Part shown: positions 9,033 through 18,158 of the stretch, in pieces
How positions within the stretch are numbered: position 1 is the first letter of the stretch
Layout of the letters: each line of letters begins with the position of its first letter
Assembly: GCF_900113485.1 (NCBI RefSeq)
Contig: NZ_FOPM01000016.1
Span: 44,720-108,719, forward strand
DNA: 64,000 nucleotides
Source: Methylobacterium gossipiicola
GTDB lineage: Bacteria > Pseudomonadota > Alphaproteobacteria > Rhizobiales > Beijerinckiaceae
Reading direction: 5' to 3'
Notes under the pieces: generated by a model
What the model was told of the DNA's origin: nothing
Databases searched by the model: none
Seen by the model: the letters and a program-made list of their open reading frames with translations, nothing else
Made by a program: the position numbers and the translations under genes

Positions 9033-10367
9033 TCACGGGTTTTGCTTCGAACCCCGTTCAGGTGTCGGCAGGGCCGCGACGCGCTCGCCCAGCACCGCGT
9101 CGACGGTCCTGAAATGCGCCGCCCAATCCGGGGGCGCATAGTCGTCGAGGCGCGCCCGGAGATCCGCCCGAAGGGACGAGCCCGGCGCGCTCAGGGCTTC
9201 CACGGCCCCGCGCCAGCCGGAACCGTCGAGGGGATCGAGGAGGTGGGCGAAGCCGCCGCCGATCTCACGGTGGACGGCGATGTCGGAGGCGACCACGGGC
9301 AGGCCGCAGGCCGCCGCCTCGACCACGGGCAGGCCGTATCCCTCCGCGAAGGACGGCATCAGCAGGGCGGTGGCGCCTTGAAGCAGACGCGCCAGGCCGT
9401 GACTGGAGAGGCCGCCGACCTCGACGACGTGGTCCCGCATGGCCGGGCAGCGATCGAGCATGTCGATGATGTTCTCCGCCTCCCAGCCGCGCCGTCCAAC
9501 GAGGACCAGACGCGGCGTCGCCGGCCCGTGGCGCTGGGTGAGGTCGCGCCAGAGATTGAGCAGGCCGAGATGGTTCTTGCGCGGTTCGATGGTGCCGCAG
9601 GTCACGAAGGTCGGGCGGTCCGGCACGAGGTTCGGCTCGGCGGTCGCGCGTCGGAAGACGGGCTCGACGCCGAGCCACGCCACCGTGGTGGGTTTGGCGG
9701 CCAAGTTACGCGCCGCGAGGTAGCCCCCGAAATGCGCCGCCACGTCCGACGAGTTCACGAGGACATGGTCCGCATGGGCCGCGATGGTGCCCATGCGGAC
9801 GGCATGGCGCTCGGCCTCGCCGGGCCGGCCGTATTCGGGATACGCGATGGGGATGAGGTCGTGGACGAAGAAGACCGGACGGATGTCGCGCCGGTCGTAG
9901 AGCCAGTCGAACCGCTCCGGGCGGTCGAGACGCAGGTGCGAGGTGTGAAGGTAGACCGTGCCGCGCGGCAGGCGCTCGGGACCGCGCGCGCGGAAGATCG
10001 TCAGGCCGGTACGCATTTGCAGGATGCGCCGGGCGCGGACATCCGGACGTCGCAGAGCCGGGGCGGCTCCGGCCCCATCCCGGATCGGTGCCCCGAGGGT
10101 GGCGGCGAGGCGGCGATAGACCGGATCGTCCTCGGCCGCGCGATCCTCGATCCAGCCCGCCGCCACCGCTTCGACGATGGCGAGGGCGTGTTCGCGCTCC
10201 AGAACCTTCGGGCCGAACGCCGTCGAGACGAGGCCGAAGCGCGCGCCGCTCTGCCCGAGGACATGACGGGCATAGGCGAGATCGACCCGGTCGATGCCGC
10301 TCGGGCTGGCATGGCGCAGGCGGGTGATGAGGCGGGTGAGATCGAAGGCGATCGAGGGGACGGGCAT
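9033..10367 (-). CDS. Glycosyltransferase, GT4-like (GT-B fold)
   Basis: The roughly 444-residue protein has a GT-B architecture. The N-terminal half holds the acceptor domain (IAFDLTRLITRLRH at the start, FFVHDLIPIAYPEYGRPGEAERH in the middle). The C-terminal half has the nucleotide-sugar motifs FVTCGTIEPRKNHLGLL, ALLMPSFAEGYGLPVVEAAACGLPVVASD and the E-x7-E pattern inside that last stretch. The ATG at 10367 is preceded by CGGAGG at short distance; an upstream ATG at 10391 would add eight residues. There are no other polysaccharide genes nearby, so donor and acceptor are unknown. It is oriented divergently from the metallo-hydrolase gene. Confidence 0.9.
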   Translation of the reverse strand: MPVPSIAFDLTRLITRLRHASPSGIDRVDLAYARHVLGQSGARFGLVSTAFGPKVLEREHALAIVEAVAAGWIEDRAAEDDPVYRRLAATLGAPIRDGAGAAPALRRPDVRARRILQMRTGLTIFRARGPERLPRGTVYLHTSHLRLDRPERFDWLYDRRDIRPVFFVHDLIPIAYPEYGRPGEAERHAVRMGTIAAHADHVLVNSSDVAAHFGGYLAARNLAAKPTTVAWLGVEPVFRRATAEPNLVPDRPTFVTCGTIEPRKNHLGLLNLWRDLTQRHGPATPRLVLVGRRGWEAENIIDMLDRCPAMRDHVVEVGGLSSHGLARLLQGATALLMPSFAEGYGLPVVEAAACGLPVVASDIAVHREIGGGFAHLLDPLDGSGWRGAVEALSAPGSSLRADLRARLDDYAPPDWAAHFRTVDAVLGERVAALPTPERGSKQNP

Positions 10368-10492
10368 GATCCTCCGTTGGTGTTCAGGCATTTGGCCGAC
10401 TCGAACCGGCCACGCGCCCGCCTATATGGGTCATTGCCTTATGCTCGGCCCGCTCTGCCGACGCCACCTGCAATGCCATCCGAGGAACGCCC

Positions 10493-11362
10493 GTGTCGCC
10501 CGGTTACCTGCCCTTCGCGGGCGCCCTCGCCCTGCCGGCCTATACCTGTGACAATTGCGGGTTCTGGCAACGTCATTTCACCGTGCCGGCCGCCTGCCCC
10601 ATGTGCCTCGATGCGCGCCACGTGGTGCCGCAGGGCGGGTGGCAATTCTGGACGGAGGCCGAGGCCCAAGCGCGCTTTCCCTGCCATTGGGAAGAGCTGG
10701 AGCCGGGGGTCTGGCGGTTCTGGAACGATCCGGTATCCGGCATCGGCCCAAGCGCCTATCTGATCCAGACGCCGCAGGGGAATATGGGCTTCGAGGCGTG
10801 CCCGGTCTTCAGCGAGGCGGCGCTCAAGCACATCGCATCTCTTGGCGGAATGCAGGTGCTGTCCTCCTCTCATCCCCACGCCTACGGTGCCCTCGTGCAG
10901 CTGCAAGACCGGTTCGATCCGGAACTCTGCTTGCCGGCCGCCGACTTCGTCTGGAGCGCGGCCCTGCAGGTCTCCTGGCCCTACGACGACTTTCTCGAAC
11001 CGCTGCCCGGGCTGGAGCTTCACCGCACGGCCGGCCATTTCGACGGTCACGCCGTTCTGTTCGACCGGTCGCGAAAAATCCTGTTCTGCGGCGATGCCCT
11101 GAAGTTCGAACTCGACCCGGCCGATTTTCGCCGGGCCGTCACCATCTCGGCGCACAAGGCGTTCGTGCGCGGGGTGCCGCTGACCACCGACGAACTGCGC
11201 CGCTACCGCGACGTCTTCGCCGCCCTCGACTTCACCCAGACCTGGACGCCGTTCGAGCCGGCGGCGAATTGCGGCCGGGCGGAGGTACTCGCCCTCATCG
11301 ACGGCATGCTGGCAACGCGCCCGCATGCCGCCCCGGTGCCGCTGGATTCTTTAAAGCGCTGA
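10493..11362 (+). CDS. Metallo-beta-lactamase-fold hydrolase with N-terminal zinc ribbon
   Basis: The GTG start at 10493 follows GAGGA at normal spacing. The first 40 residues contain two CxxC pairs (CDNC and CPMC), a likely zinc ribbon. The rest resembles a metallo-beta-lactamase fold: SSSHPHAYGAL aligns with the metal motif HxHxDH, RTAGHFDGHAVLF supplies another His, and FCGDALKF the bridging Asp. The usual DH of HxHxDH reads AY here, so the second metal site looks altered. Substrate is unknown. It stands alone and is convergent with the GST gene, with a gap of only 3 bases. Confidence 0.8.
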   Translation: MSPGYLPFAGALALPAYTCDNCGFWQRHFTVPAACPMCLDARHVVPQGGWQFWTEAEAQARFPCHWEELEPGVWRFWNDPVSGIGPSAYLIQTPQGNMGFEACPVFSEAALKHIASLGGMQVLSSSHPHAYGALVQLQDRFDPELCLPAADFVWSAALQVSWPYDDFLEPLPGLELHRTAGHFDGHAVLFDRSRKILFCGDALKFELDPADFRRAVTISAHKAFVRGVPLTTDELRRYRDVFAALDFTQTWTPFEPAANCGRAEVLALIDGMLATRPHAAPVPLDSLKR

Positions 11363-11365
11363 GCC

Positions 11366-12070
11366 TCAGCCACGGCCCTTCGCGGTCTGGCCGAACATCA
11401 CCTTCTTGGCATCCTCGCTCATGGTCTTACCGTGATCGGGGTTGACCTCCGGGGCGCGGGCATAGGCCGCCCGCGTCGCCGGACGCTCGGCGATGGCGGT
11501 GAACCACCGTTTCAGGTGGGGGAAGTCGTCCAGGGTCTGGCCCTGCTTCTCGTACGGCACGATCCACGGATAGGCCGCCATGTCGGCGATGGAATACGCC
11601 GCGCCAGCGACATACGCCCGATCGGCGAGGCGCCGGTCGAGGACGCCGTAGAGGCGGTTGGTCTCGTTCACGTAGCGCGTGATGGCGTAGGGAATCGTCT
11701 CGGGTGCGTATTGTGAAAAGTGGTGGTTCTGGCCGAGCATCGGCCCGAGGCCGCCCATCTGCCAGAACAGCCATTGCAGGACCTCGGCGCGGCCGCGCAG
11801 GTCGGGGGCGATGAAGCGTCCGGTCTTCTCGGCGAGGTAGAGCAGAATCGCGCCGGACTCGAACAGGGAGACCGGTTCGCCGCCGCCCTCCGGCGCGTGA
11901 TCGACGATGGCCGGCATCCGGTTGTTCGGCGCGATGGCGAGAAAGTCCGGCTTGAACTGGTCGCCCGCGCCGATGTTCACCGGCTTGATCGTGTAGGGTA
12001 GGCCGGCTTCCTCAAGGAACAGCGTCACCTTGTGACCGTTCGGCGTCGGCCAGTAATACAGGTCGATCAT
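11366..12070 (-). CDS. Glutathione S-transferase, YfcG/Nu-class-like
   Basis: This 234-residue protein starts MIDLYYWPTPNGHKVTLFLEE, the N-terminal thioredoxin-fold entry of Nu-class GSTs. It continues with the cis-Pro and glutathione-binding stretch NNRMPAIVDH and FESGAILLYLAEKTG, followed by an all-helical C-terminal domain (GLGPMLGQNHHF, SIADMAAYPWI). YfcG-like enzymes act as glutathione-dependent disulfide reductases rather than classical transferases. The ATG at 12070 was chosen over an upstream start at 12166 because the domain begins directly there. No operon partner is seen. Confidence 0.92.
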   Translation of the reverse strand: MIDLYYWPTPNGHKVTLFLEEAGLPYTIKPVNIGAGDQFKPDFLAIAPNNRMPAIVDHAPEGGGEPVSLFESGAILLYLAEKTGRFIAPDLRGRAEVLQWLFWQMGGLGPMLGQNHHFSQYAPETIPYAITRYVNETNRLYGVLDRRLADRAYVAGAAYSIADMAAYPWIVPYEKQGQTLDDFPHLKRWFTAIAERPATRAAYARAPEVNPDHGKTMSEDAKKVMFGQTAKGRG

Positions 12071-12264
12071 CGGGCAATCCTTGGATGGGGCGCGCGGTCG
12101 CGTCGGCGCTGAGGTGGCGCCGGTCCGGCCTCCGGTCAAGCGGGCGCTTCGACGAGCCGGGGTCACGCACAGTGAAAGGCGGGATCGCTCAAATGCAAGA
12201 TAATCCCGTGCGTTTCGCTTAAGGCGGGCTGTGCTTCCCTCATGCTGACGAGAGGGGGAAGACC

Positions 12265-12498
12265 ATGATCAACGCAGTATCGATCAGCAGCGGCGGAATA
12301 GCGCTGGCGATGCAACATTATGCCGAGACCGCGAAGGATGTCGTCACGATCGGCACAAGCTTGCCTTCGCCGACTCAGATCAGCCTGTCCAGCATGGCGC
12401 TGGAACTCATTGCCAATAAGAACGACGTGTCCTTGAACGCGGCCGTGCTGCGCTCCTCCCTCGATATGGAAAAGCGCGTCCTCGACATCACCGTCTGA
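12265..12498 (+). CDS. Small conserved-type protein, possibly YjfB-like (putative motility family)
   Basis: A 77-residue frame with an ATG at 12265 preceded by AGAGGGGGAAG, a strong ribosome-binding site. Residues 1-25 look amphipathic (MINAVSISSGGIALAMQH), and the C-terminal third is helical (ALELIANKNDVSLNAAVLRSSLDMEKRVLDI). Size and the DMEKRVLDI end recall the small YjfB putative motility family, but I cannot assign it firmly. No flagellar genes are nearby. The gene stands alone between the GST and msrA genes. Codon use and the clear Shine-Dalgarno support it being real. Confidence 0.7.
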   Translation: MINAVSISSGGIALAMQHYAETAKDVVTIGTSLPSPTQISLSSMALELIANKNDVSLNAAVLRSSLDMEKRVLDITV

Positions 12499-12615
12499 TT
12501 CGATGTCAGGCAGGATCGATTCCGTCCGCTACGGATTTGGGCTCTCACTCCCGGCAGGGAGGGAGGGCCCGTCTATGTTCGGCGATCCGAGGTGATGATA
12601 CGGAAACGGTACGAC

Positions 12616-13164
12616 CTATGCCGGTGAGGCCGGCGCGGCCTCCGGCTTGACGGCCTCGGGGGCAACGGACCGGTGGGGCAGCCGCCAGTTCGGACGGACG
12701 AAGTGGCAGGTATAGCCGTCCGGAATGCGCTCCAGATAATCCTGGTGTTCAGGCTCGGCCTCCCAGAAATCGCCGACGGGCGCCACCTCGGTGACGACCC
12801 GGCCCGGCCACAGGCCCGATGCGTTGACATCCGCGATGGTGTCTTCCGCCACGGCTTTCTGGTCCGCGTTCTCGTAGAAGATCGCCGACCGGTAGCCGGG
12901 GCCGCGATCGTTGCCCTGCCGATTGGGCGTCGTCGGATCGTGAATCTGGAAGAAGAACTCCAGCAGGGTCCGGTAGCTCATCACCGCCGGATCGAAGAGG
13001 ATTTCAATCGCCTCGGCATGGTTGCCGTGGTTGCGGTAGGTGGCGTTCGCCACTTCGCCGCCGGAATAGCCCACGCGCGTCGCGACGACGCCCGGCTGTT
13101 TGCGGATGAGATCCTGCATGCCCCAGAAGCAGCCTCCGGCCAGCACGGCGCGTTCGGTCGTCAT
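12616..13164 (-). CDS. msrA: Peptide-methionine (S)-S-oxide reductase MsrA
   Basis: This 182-residue enzyme repairs oxidised methionine (S-sulfoxide) in proteins and free methionine. The catalytic motif GCFWG is at residues 11-15, with the nucleophilic Cys at 12. Other family landmarks are [46 protein letters not shown] and [16 protein letters not shown]. The last 20 residues form a low-complexity Pro/Ala/Glu tail. It is a single gene and its own RBS is not obvious. Length and motifs are normal for a cytoplasmic MsrA. Confidence 0.96.
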   Translation of the reverse strand: MTTERAVLAGGCFWGMQDLIRKQPGVVATRVGYSGGEVANATYRNHGNHAEAIEILFDPAVMSYRTLLEFFFQIHDPTTPNRQGNDRGPGYRSAIFYENADQKAVAEDTIADVNASGLWPGRVVTEVAPVGDFWEAEPEHQDYLERIPDGYTCHFVRPNWRLPHRSVAPEAVKPEAAPASPA

Positions 13165-13247
13165 GCGTCATCTCCCAACGGGGCAGCGGGATGCCGCCTA
13201 CCCTCAAGATGGGAAACCGGGGTGGGTTTTCCAGCGCCTCGGCCGGA

Positions 13248-13955
13248 TCACTCCGTGTCCGGGGCGGAGCGCGCGCCGCGATAGCCCGTGGCCAGAACGT
13301 AGAGTTCGCTCGAATCGGCGCGGCTGGCATTCGGCTTCACGTGGCGCACGGCGGCGAAATCACGCTTGAGATCGGCGAGCAGCGTGCCCTCGGTGCCCCC
13401 CTGGAACACCTTGGCGAGGTAGGACCCGCCGGGGGCCAGGATTTCGCGGGCGAACTCGGCCGCCGTTTCGGCCAGACCGATGATGCGCAGGTGGTCGGTC
13501 TGCTTGTGGCCGGTGGTGTTGGCGGCCATGTCGGAGAGAACGAGGTCGGCCGGTCCCCCGAGGAGGTCCGTGAGGATCTCGGGCGCCTTCGGATCGAGGA
13601 AGTCGAGGGTGATGAATTCGACGCCGGTCATCGGCTCGATCTCCAGGAGATCGATTCCGACGATCCGCCCCGAACCGCCGACGATCTTGGCCGCCACCTG
13701 CGACCAGCCACCGGGGGCGGCGCCGAGATCGACGATGCGCTGGCCGGGCTTCAGGAGTTTGAACCGCTCGTCGATCTCGATGAGTTTGAACGCCGCCCGC
13801 GAACGGTAGCCCTCGCGCTTGGCCCTGGCCACGTAGGGATCGTTGAGCTGGCGCTCCAGCCAGCGCTTCTGCGAGGCCGTGCGGCCACGTCCGGTTTTGA
13901 CCCGTTGCTTGAGTTCGCCGCGCAAACCCGCGCCGGCACCACGCCTGTCGCTCAC
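13248..13955 (-). CDS. rlmE: 23S rRNA (uridine-2'-O)-methyltransferase RlmE
   Basis: This 235-residue FtsJ/RrmJ enzyme methylates the 2'-O of U2552 (E. coli numbering) in 23S rRNA. It has the SAM site [13 protein letters not shown]. The K-D-K-E catalytic set is visible as [30 protein letters not shown] and SSELYVLA. A basic N-terminal stretch ([18 protein letters not shown]) probably helps bind rRNA. Its start overlaps the ppx/gppA stop by 4 bases, so the two genes are translationally coupled, an arrangement common in alphaproteobacteria. Confidence 0.96.
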   Translation of the reverse strand: MSDRRGAGAGLRGELKQRVKTGRGRTASQKRWLERQLNDPYVARAKREGYRSRAAFKLIEIDERFKLLKPGQRIVDLGAAPGGWSQVAAKIVGGSGRIVGIDLLEIEPMTGVEFITLDFLDPKAPEILTDLLGGPADLVLSDMAANTTGHKQTDHLRIIGLAETAAEFAREILAPGGSYLAKVFQGGTEGTLLADLKRDFAAVRHVKPNASRADSSELYVLATGYRGARSAPDTE

Positions 13956-15061
13956 CGGTAACCCCCACGGCGCCAGACGCCGTCCTCACGCATCATGTTC
14001 ATCAAGAGCCCCTCGCGCAGGCCGCGATCGGCGATGCGCAGGCGGTCGGACGGGAAGGCCCGGCGAATCGCCTCTAGGATGGCGCAGCCCGCCAGGACGA
14101 GGTCGGCCCGGTCGCGACCGATGCACGGATTGTCGGCGCGCTGGTCGAGGCGGGTGTCGAGGAGATCGTCGATGGCGCCGCCGACCTCGCCGTCGCTCAT
14201 CCAGAGGCCGTCCACCCGGCGGCGCTCGTAGCGGGCGAGGCGCAGGTGCATGGCGGCCAGCGTCGTCACGGTGCCGGAGGTCCCGAGCAGGTGGAAGTGC
14301 CGGGCATTGGCCGCTGGCGCCGCCCGGATGGCGAAGCGGGACAGCATGTCGGCCACCTCCTCCACCATGCCCTCGAAGGTCAGGCGGGTGACATCGGCGC
14401 CGCCGTGGCGCTCGGCGAGGGTCACCACCCCCACGGGCAGGGAATCCCAGGCCCGGATGCGCAGGGTCGGGTCCGTGGACGGATTGGTCGCCGCCCCGTC
14501 GAGCCAGGCGATCTCCGTGGAGCCGCCGCCGATGTCGAAGATCACCACCGATTCCGCATACGGGTCGGCCAACGCCGCGCACCCCGTCACGGCGAGGTAG
14601 GCCTCCGTCTGGCGGTCGACGATCTCGAGGTCGAGGCCGACCTCGTCGCGCACCCGCTCGACGAAGGCTGCGCCGTTGACGGCGAGGCGGCAGGCTTCCG
14701 TGGCGATGATCTTGGCGCGGACGACGCCGCGCGCCTGCATCTTGGCGCGGCACACCCTCAGGGCGTCGATGGTCCGCTCGATGGCCGGCTCACTCAGGCG
14801 GTCCGCGTTCCCGAGACCTTCACCGAGGCGCACGATCCGTGAGAACGCATCGATGACCCGGAAGCCGTGGGAGGCTGGTTCGGCGATGAGCAGGCGGCAA
14901 TTGTTGGTGCCGAGATCGAGGGCCGCGTAGGCATTGCGGCGTGTCGGCCGATGGGTGACACCGGACCCCTCCGAGCGCGGCGTTCCCCCGGGGGGCGCCG
15001 TCGGTGTGATCGGCCGGGCCGCAGGGCCGACCGGTATGGTCGCGGTGCTCTCTTCCCGCAT
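13952..15061 (-). CDS. Ppx/GppA-family phosphatase
   Basis: The protein has the actin-like ATPase fold of exopolyphosphatase / pppGpp phosphohydrolase enzymes. It contains the first phosphate loop [16 protein letters not shown], the second [12 protein letters not shown], and the conserved [14 protein letters not shown] and [12 protein letters not shown] segments. It lacks the long C-terminal domains of E. coli Ppx, as is usual for the short alphaproteobacterial form. I place the start at 15061 (MREESTATI); an in-frame ATG at 15115 would add 18 residues. A Pro-rich low-complexity leader precedes the domain. It is coupled to rlmE. Polyphosphate versus pppGpp as substrate cannot be decided from sequence. 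Confidence 0.93.
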   Translation of the reverse strand: MREESTATIPVGPAARPITPTAPPGGTPRSEGSGVTHRPTRRNAYAALDLGTNNCRLLIAEPASHGFRVIDAFSRIVRLGEGLGNADRLSEPAIERTIDALRVCRAKMQARGVVRAKIIATEACRLAVNGAAFVERVRDEVGLDLEIVDRQTEAYLAVTGCAALADPYAESVVIFDIGGGSTEIAWLDGAATNPSTDPTLRIRAWDSLPVGVVTLAERHGGADVTRLTFEGMVEEVADMLSRFAIRAAPAANARHFHLLGTSGTVTTLAAMHLRLARYERRRVDGLWMSDGEVGGAIDDLLDTRLDQRADNPCIGRDRADLVLAGCAILEAIRRAFPSDRLRIADRGLREGLLMNMMREDGVWRRGGYR

Positions 15062-15210
15062 CGGCTGTGCCGAATTCCTTGGCGCGTGATCCCAGGCGGA
15101 GAGCCGGATCATCATTCATCGACCAAGGTACAGGGCTCGCAGGCAAACTGCAAAGCCCTGATATGCTTGGCCGGATCGCCTGCGCACAGCCGTTGCGGGA
15201 GGTCGTGCGG

Positions 15211-15264
15211 CGGATCAGCTCGGCTTGCCGGCCGGGGCGGATCAGCTCGGCTTGCCGGCCGGGG
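15211..15264. repeat. 27-base perfect tandem duplication spanning a stop codon
   Basis: Bases 15211-15237 and 15238-15264 are identical. The second unit encodes the last residues and TGA stop (15242-15244) of the minus-strand response regulator; the first lies just downstream. The unit length is a multiple of three, so the duplicated copy also keeps the frame. Confidence 0.9.
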
Positions 15265-15712
15265 ATGTGCGCGACACTGGCCGCAGCAGGCTCTTCACCT
15301 GCGAGAACGGGCGCGGCCGATTGATCACCTCGTCGAGGCGCGTCCACAGGGTCTTCGGCGAGAACGGCTTGGCGATCACCTCGTTGACCCCGAGCGAAAT
15401 CGCCCGGTCGACGACGTTGCGGCGCGGCTGCCCGAGCATGAGGATGATCGGCACCGTGGGGGAGGGCGAGGTGCTCGGGGTGCGGGCGAGGCGGATGAAC
15501 TCTTCCCCCGAGATGATCGCCAGGTCCCAATCGATGATCGTGAGGTCCGGTTTGCTCTCGGCCAGCGCGCCGAGGGCCTCGGCCCCGTCGGGGGCTTCGA
15601 GGACGCGTTTGATGCCGACGCGCATGAGCATGTCGCGCACGATGCGGCGGATATACAGGCTCTCGTCCACCACCAGGGCGGAAAGGTCCGGGAAGGTCGG
15701 TGTGGCGATCAT
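15242..15712 (-). CDS. Single-domain response regulator (CheY-like receiver)
   Basis: This 156-residue receiver protein has no output domain. The acidic pocket is in LSALVVDESLYIRRI, the likely phospho-accepting Asp is in LTIIDWDLAIISG, and the conserved Lys is in NEVIAKPFS. The usual Thr/Ser after strand 4 is not evident (PIILMLGQ), so signalling may be atypical. A short polar tail (SQVKSLLRPVSRTSPAGKPS) follows the domain. No kinase gene is adjacent. The 3' end carries a 27-base tandem duplication that includes the stop codon. The partner kinase is unknown. Confidence 0.88.
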   Translation of the reverse strand: MIATPTFPDLSALVVDESLYIRRIVRDMLMRVGIKRVLEAPDGAEALGALAESKPDLTIIDWDLAIISGEEFIRLARTPSTSPSPTVPIILMLGQPRRNVVDRAISLGVNEVIAKPFSPKTLWTRLDEVINRPRPFSQVKSLLRPVSRTSPAGKPS

Positions 15713-16087
15713 GATGGCGGCATTCGACTCCGGTCCGCTCCTCCGAACGGTCCCGTATGATCTTGAGGCAACGTCCTTTTCGTTTTCCTAACGACCAAAT
15801 CCCGGGCGCGAATTTCGCGTTTTCCGAACCAGGACGGAAGGGAGTCTTTCCGAACTCTTCACCGGGACCCGGAGGCGGGCACCGCATTTTGCCGCACGAA
15901 AATGACGGAACCCCTACGCCGCAGGGGAAATGCACCTTGCGAGAAAGGCGCATTTCGGTCAGGACTAAGGCGTTATTCTTGGTCACCGCTGCCGGGGGTA
16001 ATGATAGTGCGGAGCGTGGGCTGTCTGGGATGGCGCGCACGCGGTATTCAGAAATGATGGTCGGCGGACGGTTTTTGCGAGCTTTCT
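15713..16087. other. Intergenic region between receiver gene and cold-shock gene
   Basis: This 375-base region is the upstream flank of two divergent genes. It should contain both promoters and the long 5' leader common for cold-shock mRNAs. No convincing promoter boxes, RNA family or ORF could be assigned. Confidence 0.5.
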
Positions 16088-16837
16088 ATGGGACGTGGTC
16101 GTGATTTCAGGGGGCCGCAGAAGCGCGGCTTCGATGAGGGTGGAGCCGAGCCGCGTTGGCCCGATCAAGCTCCGCCGAGCGGCGGTGGCTACGGCGGCGG
16201 TTTCGGCGGTGGCGGTTACGACCGCGGCCCGTCGCGGGCGGCGGCAGCCCCCTCGGGACCGGAGCGTGACGCGACGGTCAAGTGGTTCAACAAGGAGAAG
16301 GGCTTCGGTTTCGTCGAGCTGGCCGACGGCTCGGGCGATGCCTTCCTCCACATCCGCGCCGTCGAAGCCGCTGGCCATGCCGACCTCCTCCCCGGCACGC
16401 GCCTGACGGTCCATACGGCCCAGGGCCAGAAGGGTCCGCAGGTGACGGATGTCACCAGCGTGGACACCTCCACGGCCGAAGCCGCCCCCATGCGCGATTC
16501 CCGTCCGCCCCGCTCCGGCGGCTTCGGCGGTGATCGCTTCGGTGGCGACCGTGGCGGCTACGGCGGCGGTGACCGCTACGGCAGCAGCGACCGCGGCGGC
16601 GGCGGACGTTTCGCCAGCGGCCCCTCGACCGAGATGAGCGGCACCGTGAAGTGGTACGACCCGGCCAAGGGCTTCGGCTTCGTCTCCGTCAACGACGGTG
16701 GCAAGGACGTGTTCGTGCACCGCTCCGCCCTGTCGCGCGCCGGCCTCGACTCCCTGGCCGAAGGCCAGCAGGTCGTTCTCGGCGTCGTCGAGGGTCAGAA
16801 GGGCCGCGAGGCCCAGAGCGTCCACGTCGACGATTGA
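16088..16837 (+). CDS. Protein with two cold-shock domains
   Basis: This 249-residue protein carries two cold-shock (OB-fold, nucleic-acid binding) domains at about residues 62-125 and 182-247. Each has RNP1/RNP2-like motifs: VKWFNKEKGFGFVEL with DAFLHI in the first, VKWYDPAKGFGFVSV with DVFVHR in the second. A Gly-rich N-terminus (GGGYGGGFGGGGYDRG) and a Gly/Arg/Asp-rich linker (GGDRFGGDRGGYGGGDRYG) resemble RGG-type RNA-binding tails. Tandem cold-shock proteins are frequent in Hyphomicrobiales and probably act as RNA chaperones. A hairpin with a T-run (16847-16872) follows. Confidence 0.93.
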   Translation: MGRGRDFRGPQKRGFDEGGAEPRWPDQAPPSGGGYGGGFGGGGYDRGPSRAAAAPSGPERDATVKWFNKEKGFGFVELADGSGDAFLHIRAVEAAGHADLLPGTRLTVHTAQGQKGPQVTDVTSVDTSTAEAAPMRDSRPPRSGGFGGDRFGGDRGGYGGGDRYGSSDRGGGGRFASGPSTEMSGTVKWYDPAKGFGFVSVNDGGKDVFVHRSALSRAGLDSLAEGQQVVLGVVEGQKGREAQSVHVDD

Positions 16838-16846
16838 TCGACCCCC

Positions 16847-16872
16847 GGTGGCCGCTTTGCGGCCATCTTTTC
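16847..16872 (+). terminator. Rho-independent terminator after the double cold-shock gene
   Basis: A 7-base stem (16849-16855 with 16859-16865) with a TTT loop is followed by TCTTTT, 10 bases after the stop codon. Confidence 0.7.
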
Positions 16873-16944
16873 GAGACGTCAGTGAGCGGCGGCCCCTTCG
16901 GGTCGCCGTTTCGCGTTTTGGCATCGCCTTGTTCGGAGTGACGG

Positions 16945-17217
16945 ATGCGGACCTTTTTGCTCGCCGCGCTGGGCCTCGTCGTGACCACGATTCCACCTGC
17001 GGCGGAGGATTTCACGGGCTTCTATGCCGGGGTGAACGCGGGCTATGCCTTCGAAAGGGGCGATGGGTCCGAGCGCGGTCCCGGGCCGACCGGGCTCGGC
17101 GGCGTCGGCTCATCCGAAGCCGGGCCCAATGCCCTGCCGCCGAGTGCGCAGGACGCCTCGCGCGCCCTTCAGGCCCGTAACCGGTCCTCGGGCGGCGGGA
17201 CGGGCTTTCCCCGCTGA
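16945..17217 (+). CDS. Short secreted protein resembling the start of an outer-membrane porin
   Basis: The 90-residue frame begins with a plausible signal peptide (MRTFLLAALGLVVTTIPPAA). It then reads DFTGFYAGVNAGYAFERG, the hallmark opening of Omp25/RopB-like beta-barrel proteins. After that one strand the sequence turns into Gly/Pro/Ser-rich disorder and stops, far short of the usual 200 or more residues. It may be a remnant of a porin gene or a genuine short envelope protein. ATG at 16945. No operon partner. Confidence 0.6.
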   Translation: MRTFLLAALGLVVTTIPPAAEDFTGFYAGVNAGYAFERGDGSERGPGPTGLGGVGSSEAGPNALPPSAQDASRALQARNRSSGGGTGFPR

Positions 17218-17268
17218 GGGCGGGACGCCGTGACTCACGCCCCCATCTCCTATCGGTCGATCGGCCAA

Positions 17269-17299
17269 CGAAAAAGGGCCGCCCCTCGGGGCGGCCCTT
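17269..17299 (-). terminator. Rho-independent terminator of rpsD
   Basis: A GC-rich stem (17276-17285 with 17288-17297) is followed, in the minus direction, by TTTTT (17275-17271). It lies about 30 bases after the rpsD stop. Confidence 0.85.
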
Positions 17300-17327
17300 C
17301 TCGCATTCGGCTGCGATCCGGTCGGGA

Positions 17328-17945
17328 TCAGCGCGAATAGAACTCGATGACGAGGTTCGGTTCCATCTGGACGGGGTAGGGGACCTCGCCGAGGTTCGGG
17401 ATGCGGGTGACGCGGGCGGTCATCTTGGCGTGATCCACCTCGATGTAGTCCGGCACGTCGCGCTCGGGAAGCTGCGAGGCCACCACGACGATCTCGAGCT
17501 GCTTCGAGGCTTCCTTGACCTCGATGACGTCGCCGGTCTTCACGAGGTAGCTGGCGATGTTCACCCGCTGGCCGTTGACCTTGACGTGACCGTGGTTGAC
17601 GAACTGGCGCGCGGCGAACGGGGTCGGCACGAACTTGGCGCGGTAGACCACGGCGTCGAGGCGGCGCTCGAGCAGGCCGATCAGGTTCTCGCCCGAATCG
17701 CCACGGAGGCGGATGGCCTCGGCGTAGTAGCGGCGGAACTGCTTCTCGGTGATGTTGGCGTAGTAGCCCTTGAGCTTCTGCTTGGCGCGCAGCTGCGTGC
17801 CGAAGTCGGACATCTTGCCCTTGCGGCGCTGGCCGTGCTGGCCGGGGCCGTACTCGCGGCGATTGACGGGGCTCTTCGGGCGGCCCCAGATGTTCTGGCC
17901 CATGCGGCGATCGAGCTTGTGCTTCGCCTGAATACGTTTGGACAT
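17328..17945 (-). CDS. rpsD: 30S ribosomal protein S4
   Basis: This 205-residue primary 16S rRNA-binding protein has the normal S4 layout. It begins [21 protein letters not shown], continues with [18 protein letters not shown], and has the S4 RNA-binding domain from [14 protein letters not shown] through [19 protein letters not shown]. It ends with [16 protein letters not shown]. It is monocistronic here, away from the main ribosomal protein clusters, as is usual in alphaproteobacteria. An RBS (GAGAGGA) precedes the ATG, and a strong terminator follows the gene. Confidence 0.98.
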   Translation of the reverse strand: MSKRIQAKHKLDRRMGQNIWGRPKSPVNRREYGPGQHGQRRKGKMSDFGTQLRAKQKLKGYYANITEKQFRRYYAEAIRLRGDSGENLIGLLERRLDAVVYRAKFVPTPFAARQFVNHGHVKVNGQRVNIASYLVKTGDVIEVKEASKQLEIVVVASQLPERDVPDYIEVDHAKMTARVTRIPNLGEVPYPVQMEPNLVIEFYSR

Positions 17946-18158
17946 CGCGGTTCCTCTCGCAATGGAGATCTATCGAGGAACGCGCCCTCCTCTTTCCGGA
18001 CCGGCCCGATGGCCTGCCCCGGAACGACAGAGCGGCCGAAGCCGACTCACGGGTGCGCTGGAAAATGCGACGGGGCCCCTCATCGGAGCCCCGTTGCAGG
18101 CGGTTCGTTAGAGCGGATCGGCGCCGGCGTCAATGCCGAGCCGGCTCGAAAGCGCCGC

